Source: an uncultured Erysipelotrichaceae bacterium
GTDB taxonomy: Bacteria > Bacillota_I > Bacilli_A > RF39 > UBA660
Direction: 5' to 3'
NCBI GenBank assembly: GCA_902766815.1
Contig: CACXEZ010000017.1
Location: 1 to 13,951 of the forward strand
DNA: 13,951 nt
A model generated the notes under the pieces. It saw only the letters and a list, made by a program, of their open reading frames with translations. It was not told where the DNA came from and searched no databases. Position numbers and translations under genes: made by a program. Below are positions 1 through 5,446 of the stretch, piece by piece (positions within the stretch are counted from its first letter, which is position 1; each line of letters starts with the position of its first letter).

Positions 1-27
1 AAGCACTTCATTCAAAGTACAAGTAAT

Positions 28-56
28 ACTTTAGCAAAAGCCAAATAAAAAGTCAA
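28..56 (-). promoter_or_regulatory. Strong sigma-A promoter, downstream member of a tandem pair (stable-RNA operon-like)
   Basis: On the minus strand a -35 box TTGACT (51-56) is followed after exactly 17 bp by a -10 box TAAAGT (28-33). Transcription would leave the window to the left. Just downstream is the sequence TACTTTGAA, which resembles the CACTTTGAA found just downstream of the partner promoter at 134-162. Tandem, near-consensus promoters with similar initially transcribed sequences and no following ORF in view are typical of rRNA operons in Bacillota. The rRNA itself is not in the window, so the target is inferred. Confidence 0.5.
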
Positions 57-133
57 CTAATTTTTTTAATATTTCTAAAATATTTTCTTTAGTGACTAAT
101 TTTCATAGAACTCTTTCTTCAAAGTGCATATCA

Positions 134-162
134 AATATATCAAATCTTACTTTTAATGTCAA
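134..162 (-). promoter_or_regulatory. Consensus sigma-A promoter, upstream member of a tandem pair
   Basis: A perfect -35 TTGACA (157-162) and a -10 TATATT (134-139) are separated by 17 bp on the minus strand, with A/T tracts upstream (163-200) that could act as an UP element. It lies about 106 bp upstream of the second promoter at 28-56 and points the same way, out of the window. It has the best -35 match in the window, which fits a strongly expressed rRNA or tRNA operon to the left. That target is an inference from promoter strength and layout. Confidence 0.55.
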
Positions 163-476
163 CAGTCTTTTTTGAACTTTCAATATTTTTTTAAAGAAAC
201 GTTACCATTCGCAGTCGATTTAATTCTTAAAAATAAGAAATTTCTTTAAATATAGTTGTAAAAAATTAATAAGAAATATCTAATTTACGACTATTTGAAC
301 TATAATTTGTATAAACTTTTTAATATAATGTCTTATTTTAAAAAGATTGATATTTTAATTTGGCTGTGAATAACAACAAAGAAACAATAACAAATATTAA
401 ATAGTTAAAATATTATATCTTATACTACTAACTAATTTTATTTATTATAATTTAACAAATCTGTTATTATATAATT
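163..476. other. Gene-free A+T-rich intergenic region
   Basis: No ORF with a ribosome binding site, no tRNA-like fold and no convincing terminator was seen here beyond the promoters to its left and the cotD-like terminator to its right. It contains short A/T palindromes such as AAGAAATTTCTT (235-246). It probably serves as upstream A/T-rich DNA for the tandem promoters. Confidence 0.5.
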
Positions 477-502
477 AAAAAAGAAAGAACTCAATCTTTC
501 TT
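477..502 (-). terminator. Intrinsic terminator of the CotD-like gene
   Basis: On the minus strand an 8-bp perfect stem AAGAAAGA / TCTTTCTT (495-502 with 481-488, 6-nt loop) is followed by further T residues (477-480). It starts only a few bases after the TAG stop codon at 508-510. The stem is A/T-rich, so efficiency is uncertain. Confidence 0.6.
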
Positions 503-507
503 CAATT

Positions 508-858
508 CTATCTAAAGCAGCAGCATGAACCACATTGTTGTTGACAAACTCTATTTTCCTCGCAACAAGTATATCTAGGTTGATAAGTATGTCTATAAAT
601 ATGATTATTAATAATTCTAGTATTAATTGGGCAAACATGTGGTACTTCATGAATAAATGTACGATTAATAATTCTTTCTCTACCTGGTTCAATAACAGGA
701 GCCATTACACTCGCTTGCTCCATAGGCATACTATATCCCTCAGTCATTTCATTGTAATTCATATTCATGTTCATATTATCGTTAGTATTAGTATTTACAT
801 TTTGATTAGTAATATTAATGTCAACATCTTCACGTCCTATTCCATCATTATAATACAT
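508..858 (-). CDS. CotD-like spore coat protein
   Basis: Predicted 116-aa small protein. The N-terminal half (residues 1-50) is low-complexity, rich in Asn, Met and Asp. The C-terminal half has the CotD-like pattern: N-R-T-F-x-H-E-V-P-H-V-C-P (65-77), then I-x-N-N-H-I-Y-R-H-T-Y (83-92), then a Cys-rich tail with Cys98, 99, 105, 109, 112, 113 and 114. CotD-family inner coat proteins carry a comparable V-P-H-x-x-P then H-x-Y-x-H layout with Cys/His-rich segments. A strong AGGAGG lies 6 nt before the ATG, and a terminator follows. The protein would be deposited on the forespore and crosslinked or metal-bound through Cys and His. It is longer than the classic ~75-aa CotD because of the Asn/Met-rich extension. 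The assignment rests on motif resemblance only; another Cys-rich coat protein is the main alternative. Confidence 0.6.
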   Translation of the reverse strand: MYYNDGIGREDVDINITNQNVNTNTNDNMNMNMNYNEMTEGYSMPMEQASVMAPVIEPGRERIINRTFIHEVPHVCPINTRIINNHIYRHTYQPRYTCCEENRVCQQQCGSCCCFR

Positions 859-880
859 CTTTTTTCCTCCTTTTCTATTC

Positions 881-897
881 TATCTTATGACCATAAG
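881..897 (-). promoter_or_regulatory. Possible sigma-K-like -10 element within a palindrome, upstream of the CotD-like gene
   Basis: On the minus strand CATAAGATA (881-889) fits the sigma-K -10 pattern CATA-NNN-TA about 20 bp before the AGGAGG. It overlaps a perfect palindrome CTTATG-AC-CATAAG (884-897), a possible operator. No AC-type -35 is seen at the expected spacing, so this is only a candidate. Mother-cell control would suit a coat gene. Confidence 0.25.
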
Positions 898-927
898 AAA
901 AAAAGACATAATATAAATAACTAGGAT

Positions 928-2223
928 TTATAACTTTTTTGTCTTTTTAGCCCTTCTCTTAAAATTATAAATATCTTTAGAAATAACATTACTAGACTTC
1001 AACTTTAATTCACGATTCAAATAATCATAATAAGTTCCAGGAGTAATAATACCATTCAAACTAACAATATCCATACCACTTTTACCAACAATATCATCTA
1101 CAAAAAAACAACAATTAGTTCCAAGAACAAAATAAGTTCGATACTTTCCATTTAAAAATTTATAAAATTTAGCCTTTGTTTTTTTATATAATTTAGCCGC
1201 ATAACTATTTCCATCACAATATTTCTTATCTGTTTTATAATTCCACTCCACAGCACGATCCATAATCTCTTGAATCCTCTTTCTAATTGCATCTTTTTGT
1301 CCTAAACTTAAATGAATCCCAAAATCAAAAATAGTTTTTTTACTATTATCAATACAAAAATTAATATAATCTTCTTTTCTACTAGTCATAAAAAGAACTC
1401 CATCTCCAATTGCATCTTTATAAACTCTAGAGCCCTCATCATAATTTCCATACGATAACACCATTCCTTCAAAACACAAATCAATATGTCCCATTCGATT
1501 AAATCCTCTCTCGGAAGTATGAATTAATATATCTAAATCTATTTTTTCTTTGCTTCTATCAAAAGAATAAACCTGTTTTTTTTCCAATACCAAATTACGA
1601 TTTATTTCCAACATAATCGAATAAGGTATAACAGCCTCAACAACTTTAGGAAGTGTAATTCTCACACGTCGCTTTAATTTATTTTTAGTATTTTTAGACA
1701 AAACCCTAAACAATGCCTCTAAAAACATAGAACCTGCTAATAACAAACTATAAATAGACAAACAAATTAAAAAAGTATTCAAATTAGTAACAGGAAAAAC
1801 AAAAATAGGTAAAGCTATGCTAAAACAAACTATACTGACCAATACATGACTAAAATGAATCAACTGTTCATTTTTAACTTCCAAAAAACACATCACAAAT
1901 TGAGTAACACCAACAATAATCAAATAAACACTAAATAAAAATGGAGCAATTCCTAAAGCAAAATCAGGTAATATCATTAAAACAACGCAAACAAGAAAAT
2001 GAAAAATACACGATAAAAATGTCTTAGTTTCTTCTTTTCTTGATAACTTTCTAAAAATAAACCTAATAACTTCCCTTAAAGAATTGATCAAAAGAACAGA
2101 AATAATTATTGCAATTAAATATTGATAAGTAACATTCTTCCCCACTAATAACATAATTCCAAGCAAGAAAAGAATAATACTCATAAACAATAAACTAGTA
2201 AATTCGTAATATTTCTCTTTCAT
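928..2223 (-). CDS. HdeD-like six-TM membrane protein with a papain-like C-terminal domain
   Basis: Predicted 431 aa. Residues about 8-170 form six hydrophobic segments in hairpin pairs (about 10-28, 33-48, 68-87, 92-113, 122-143, 148-170), the arrangement of HdeD/DUF308 repeat proteins. After a basic linker (178-192) comes a soluble domain of about 200 residues, probably cytoplasmic. In it, a G-H-I-D-L motif with His246 precedes a T-N-C-C-F-F motif with Cys371/Cys372. A His-first, Cys-second order in a G-H / N-C context recalls circularly permuted NlpC/P60-like papain-fold proteins, so this could be a thiol hydrolase, but that is inference. The ATG is preceded by AGGTGA with good spacing. 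It lies 65 bp after the MutS-like gene with no strong terminator between them, so cotranscription is possible. Substrate unknown. Confidence 0.55.
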   Translation of the reverse strand: MKEKYYEFTSLLFMSIILFLLGIMLLVGKNVTYQYLIAIIISVLLINSLREVIRFIFRKLSRKEETKTFLSCIFHFLVCVVLMILPDFALGIAPFLFSVYLIIVGVTQFVMCFLEVKNEQLIHFSHVLVSIVCFSIALPIFVFPVTNLNTFLICLSIYSLLLAGSMFLEALFRVLSKNTKNKLKRRVRITLPKVVEAVIPYSIMLEINRNLVLEKKQVYSFDRSKEKIDLDILIHTSERGFNRMGHIDLCFEGMVLSYGNYDEGSRVYKDAIGDGVLFMTSRKEDYINFCIDNSKKTIFDFGIHLSLGQKDAIRKRIQEIMDRAVEWNYKTDKKYCDGNSYAAKLYKKTKAKFYKFLNGKYRTYFVLGTNCCFFVDDIVGKSGMDIVSLNGIITPGTYYDYLNRELKLKSSNVISKDIYNFKRRAKKTKKL

Positions 2224-2277
2224 AAATACTTCACCTACTAAATTAACTATAACCTCATGATACTCTTTTTATACCCT

Positions 2278-2299
2278 TGAAAATAATTCTATTTTTCAA
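2278..2299 (-). repeat. Short inverted repeat at the end of the MutS-like gene
   Basis: TTGAAAA (2278-2284) and its reverse complement TTTTCAA (2293-2299) surround the stop codon of the MutS-like gene. No T-run follows on the minus strand, so it is not a convincing terminator. It may slow or only partly separate transcription into the HdeD-like gene. Confidence 0.3.
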
Positions 2300-4031
2300 C
2301 AATTCCAAGTTTTTTCATCAAATACCTAGCATTAGTACTAGTACACTGTCCCAATCTGATTTTATAATCAAATACAATCTTGTCCCCATCATAAAATTCT
2401 TTCACATGATAATTTCTTACATTTTCTTCTTCACACAATTCAAAATCATGCGTCGTTAACATCACAATAGTATGTCTATTATTTAACCTTCTTATAACTT
2501 CTTTTGCTCCATAAATTCGATCCTGATAATTAGTACCCTTAAATATTTCATCAATAAAAACAAACATATTACCTTGATTAACATAATCAACCATATCTTT
2601 AATTCTAAGAAGCTCTCCATAAAATGTAGAAATACCTCTTTCTATATCATCAGCAACTCTCATAGAAGTAAATATTTTAAAATAACTAGCATGAAAGTTT
2701 TTAGCACAAACAAAAGTACCACTATTCATCAAAATAAGATTAACACCAATCGTTCTTAAAAATGACGTTTTTCCTCCCATATTAGAACCAGTAATAATAT
2801 TAACACCACAATCACTATCAAAATCATTAGCTACACATACTTTTTCTCCTAACAAAGGATGAATTAGCGTATCAAAATGGATTCCAATCTCTTCATCTAA
2901 AATAGGTATACATTTATTATCAAACATAACCCCAACATTAGCTAAACTACACATTGCTTCTAATTCTTCTAAATGAGAAATCCCACTCTTAAATTTAGAT
3001 AAGTTCTTCTCTTGAAATTTAGAAAAAAGATACAGAAGAATAAAATTAATACCAAAAAAACCATTACCAAAGAAATTAGAAATAATATTACTCTTAAAAC
3101 TATTAATAGTATCTAACTTTCCTAAATCAGAAATACATTCTAAAGACTCTATCATATCTTTTTGAATACTCTTCATCTTCCTAGATTGAAACTCTTCCTG
3201 AATACATCTTTGAAATATAGAACGAATCCCCCTATAACCAATAATCATTTTTTCTAAATATGAAAACTTGTCACGAAAAATATATGCATATAAATAAGAC
3301 ATCATAAAATTAAACAAAAACATACCATAAAAATAGCGAAAACTAACAATTCCCAAAATTGAAAATAACAATAAAATGAAACAAATAGAACTACAAATAA
3401 TAGCAATCACAAAATCTCTCTTACCAGAACTATAAATAGGTTTATCAAAAGAAAAATCACGAGATAAATAAACATCTATATCATCATAACAAGACAATAA
3501 GACACTAAAATCAATCATAAAATGAATATGATGACTAAGCTCCATAATAGCTTCCTGTTCTTCCTTCAATTGATTTTTTGAGTACTCTAAGTTAGACAAT
3601 CTTTTTCTAAGCTTATTTCTACCACCACGAGTCTTACAAATATTTAAATACTGAAATAAAGAATAATCACCAAAAAGATCTAAATCAGAGTAATAGTAAG
3701 GACTATCCTTAAGAAAATCACTACCAGTATCCTTAAACTGTTTCCAATTACCATTTTCTCTATCTAAATAAGTTTTTATAACATTAACATATTTAGTATA
3801 ATAATCATAAATCTTATAATACCTATCATGAATAATCACTAATAATACAAAAATAAATAAACTAATAAAAAAAAGAATAGTAAATAATTTAGGATAATAA
3901 TAATATTTAAAAATAAAACTACTTATCATAATTAAAAAAGCAATCATTCTACCACTAGCAATCTTATTAACAATCACCTGATACTCTTTCATCTTTTTCT
4001 TAAAAAAATCATATTCTAATTTTTCTTTCAT
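2289..4031 (-). CDS. Membrane-anchored MutS-family ATPase
   Basis: Predicted 580 aa. The C-terminal ~200 residues are a MutS-type ABC ATPase: Walker A G-S-N-M-G-G-K-T-S (415-423), signature region A-D-D-I-E-R-G-I-S-T-F (460-470), Walker B F-V-F-I-D-E-I-F-K-G-T (490-500) and T-T-H-D-F-E (526-531). The last segment, L-G-Q-C-T-S-T-N-A-R-Y-L, matches the MutS C-terminal pattern. There is no mismatch-recognition or connector domain. The N-terminus instead has two TM segments (about 28-46 and 48-67), two more at about 205-229 and 234-251, and possibly one at 320-337. It is therefore neither MutS nor MutS2 (no Smr domain) but the membrane-associated MutS-like family seen in Bacillota and Bacteroidota, whose job is not established. 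The SD GGGTGA precedes the ATG. The exporter gene ends 10 bp upstream, so the two are very likely cotranscribed. Confidence 0.75.
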   Translation of the reverse strand: MKEKLEYDFFKKKMKEYQVIVNKIASGRMIAFLIMISSFIFKYYYYPKLFTILFFISLFIFVLLVIIHDRYYKIYDYYTKYVNVIKTYLDRENGNWKQFKDTGSDFLKDSPYYYSDLDLFGDYSLFQYLNICKTRGGRNKLRKRLSNLEYSKNQLKEEQEAIMELSHHIHFMIDFSVLLSCYDDIDVYLSRDFSFDKPIYSSGKRDFVIAIICSSICFILLLFSILGIVSFRYFYGMFLFNFMMSYLYAYIFRDKFSYLEKMIIGYRGIRSIFQRCIQEEFQSRKMKSIQKDMIESLECISDLGKLDTINSFKSNIISNFFGNGFFGINFILLYLFSKFQEKNLSKFKSGISHLEELEAMCSLANVGVMFDNKCIPILDEEIGIHFDTLIHPLLGEKVCVANDFDSDCGVNIITGSNMGGKTSFLRTIGVNLILMNSGTFVCAKNFHASYFKIFTSMRVADDIERGISTFYGELLRIKDMVDYVNQGNMFVFIDEIFKGTNYQDRIYGAKEVIRRLNNRHTIVMLTTHDFELCEEENVRNYHVKEFYDGDKIVFDYKIRLGQCTSTNARYLMKKLGIVEK

Positions 4032-4041
4032 AACTCACCCA

Positions 4042-4881
4042 CTAAAATAAATATTCTAATATTTCTAACAAAACTCCACTAAAGACTCCAATAAAATAGA
4101 CAAGTATTAAAATCTTAAAATTTTCTTTAATATTTTTATTAGTACGAAACAACACAAGTAACGCGACTCCACTTCCCGTAAGTAACCCTGATATCACACA
4201 AGAAAATGAAATAATGTGACTCAAATATAACTCTGTCAACACAACAGAAGCAGCACAATTCGGAATAAGCCCTATCAAACTAGTCAAAAAGGGAGATAAA
4301 ATACTATGATTCTCAAATAAACTTTTTAATGCATCTTCTCCCCCATAATACATCAAAGTATTTAAAAGAAAACTTACTCCTGCAATAAAAAATAAAATCT
4401 TAAAAGTATGAGTAAGACTAGACAATATCAAACTTTTATCGCAGTGACAATGATCTTTCTGACATAAATCATAAGTAGCATCACTTCTTCTAAAAGAAAC
4501 AAAAAGATCAATCACAAAACCACTAATAACACCAAAAAGAAATTTCGTTCCTATTAATTTTAAAATAACTAAAAAAGAGGTCCCATGAGCAATCAAAATA
4601 GGTAACATTTCATCACTAGTAGTTAAATAAACAGAAATTAAAGTCCCTAAAGTAATAATCCGGGTAACATATAAATTTGTCGCCATAATCGAAAAACCAC
4701 ACTGAGGAAAAACACCTAAAATACCCCCTAATAAAGGACCAAATCTTCCGGAAGTTTCTATTACTTTCTTAGTTTTATCTTGAAATTTATGTTCAAGTAA
4801 TTCTAATATCAAAAAAGCAAACCATAAAAACGGTAATATTTTTAAAGTATCAAAAAATGTATCTAAAATAACATCTAACAT
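4042..4881 (-). CDS. ArsP_2-type putative heavy-metal / manganese exporter
   Basis: Predicted 279 aa integral membrane protein with about eight to ten hydrophobic segments. It has an internal duplication: G-V-F-P-Q-C-G-F-S (56-64) followed by T-N-L-Y and G-T-L-I-S, against G-L-I-P-N-C-A-A-S (204-212) followed by T-E-L-Y and G-L-L-T. Between the halves is a hydrophilic loop with D-H-C-H-C-D (143-148), a likely metal-binding site. These are features of the ArsP_2 family, often annotated as putative manganese transporter; the actual substrate is not shown here. The start is placed at the ATG at 4881 because AGGAGG (4891-4896) lies 9 nt upstream. A longer reading from 4917 would translate through that ribosome binding site. 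It is followed after 10 bp by the MutS-like gene. Confidence 0.65.
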   Translation of the reverse strand: MLDVILDTFFDTLKILPFLWFAFLILELLEHKFQDKTKKVIETSGRFGPLLGGILGVFPQCGFSIMATNLYVTRIITLGTLISVYLTTSDEMLPILIAHGTSFLVILKLIGTKFLFGVISGFVIDLFVSFRRSDATYDLCQKDHCHCDKSLILSSLTHTFKILFFIAGVSFLLNTLMYYGGEDALKSLFENHSILSPFLTSLIGLIPNCAASVVLTELYLSHIISFSCVISGLLTGSGVALLVLFRTNKNIKENFKILILVYFIGVFSGVLLEILEYLF

Positions 4882-4907
4882 ATCACTAAACCTCCTCATT
4901 AATAACA

Positions 4908-4936
4908 ATAGTAACATATGAGTTAAGAAAAAACAA
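4908..4936 (-). promoter_or_regulatory. Weak candidate promoter for the exporter / MutS-like operon
   Basis: On the minus strand TTGTTT (4931-4936), 17 bp, TACTAT (4908-4913) sits between the rhodanese terminator and the exporter ribosome binding site. Matches to consensus are only partial. A promoter is expected here because of the terminator just upstream; readthrough is the alternative. Confidence 0.3.
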
Positions 4937-4968
4937 GAGCAAAAATTCTACTCTTATTTTTTCTTAAC
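4922..4968 (-). terminator. Intrinsic terminator after the rhodanese gene
   Basis: An 18-bp inverted repeat with one mismatch (arms 4922-4939 and 4951-4968, 11-nt loop) overlaps the TAA stop of the rhodanese gene. On the minus strand the inner stem AAGAG / CTCTT is preceded by A6 and followed by T6, giving an A-tract / stem / U-tract terminator. The symmetry means it could work in both directions. Confidence 0.7.
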
Positions 4969-5254
4969 CAAATACTCTTAAATACTCCTGATATCCACCA
5001 ATAATATTAATTGTACGATATCCAAAACGATTCAATCTTTCAGTAATCTCTCGAGATTGTTCTCCCGTTTCACAATATAAATAATAAACACTATATTGAT
5101 TTAAATAATGACTATAATTATTGAGCAAATTATAATAAGGAACACTAATTGCCCCAGGTATGTGTCCCAAACTATAATAATAAAAAGCACGAACATCTAC
5201 AATAGTTGGATTATGAAGTAACATTACCTCCTCAACACGAATATTGTTCACCAT
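4964..5254 (-). CDS. Single-domain rhodanese (sulfurtransferase)
   Basis: Predicted 96 aa, one rhodanese domain. I-V-D-V-R (18-22) and G-H-I-P-G-A-I (30-36) are the conserved rhodanese elements. The active-site loop is C-E-T-G-E-Q-S-R with the catalytic Cys61. G-x-x-x-x-x-I-I-G-G-Y (78-88) completes the fold. The family moves a sulfane sulfur through a Cys persulfide in the cytoplasm; there is no signal peptide. The start is ambiguous: GTG codons at 5260, 5257 and 5251 and an ATG at 5254 are all in frame behind AGAGGTGG. The ATG at 5254 is chosen because it is the only ATG and its spacing to AGAGG is acceptable. It is monocistronic by layout, with terminators on both sides. The persulfide acceptor is unknown. 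Confidence 0.8.
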   Translation of the reverse strand: MVNNIRVEEVMLLHNPTIVDVRAFYYYSLGHIPGAISVPYYNLLNNYSHYLNQYSVYYLYCETGEQSREITERLNRFGYRTINIIGGYQEYLRVFG

Positions 5255-5318
5255 CACCACCTCTAATTTAATATATTAGAAATTTACCTCTAAAGTAAGT
5301 GCATAAAACTAGTAAATT

Positions 5319-5355
5319 AAAAAAATGTACACTTATTCCATAAATATACATTTTT
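5319..5355 (-). repeat. A/T-rich hairpin with T-run in the rhodanese leader region
   Basis: A perfect 9-bp inverted repeat AAAAATGTA / TACATTTTT (5321-5329, 5347-5355) encloses a smaller TTAT-TCC-ATAA hairpin (5333-5343), and seven T follow on the minus strand. It could be a second terminator for the coupling-ATPase gene or a leader attenuator for the rhodanese gene. Its stem has only one G-C pair, so function is doubtful. Confidence 0.35.
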
Positions 5356-5415
5356 CTACAAATTAGATATCATACAATAAAAATCACTATCAAAAATTTT
5401 TTTACTATTAAGTAA

Positions 5416-5446
5416 CAAAAAAATAGAGTATAAAACATACCCTATT
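5416..5446 (-). terminator. Intrinsic terminator of the coupling-ATPase gene
   Basis: On the minus strand a 10-bp stem AATAGGGTAT / ATACTCTATT (5437-5446 with 5422-5431, one G-T wobble, loop GTTTT) is followed directly by a T-run (5417-5423). It overlaps the TAG stop at 5442-5444. This is a standard rho-independent terminator. Confidence 0.8.

Noticed and set aside
438..924. Overlapping ORFs on both strands around the CotD-like gene
   Set aside because: They lack ribosome binding sites, run across the terminator or promoter, and are frame shadows of the Cys-rich coat gene.
2289..4031. Genuine mismatch-repair MutS or MutS2
   Set aside because: Mismatch-recognition, connector and Smr domains are absent and TM segments are present; only the ATPase domain is MutS-like.
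4882..4917. Twelve-residue N-terminal extension of the exporter (MLLLLLMRRFSD)
   Set aside because: It includes the AGGAGG that serves the ATG at 4881; the extension would have no SD of its own.
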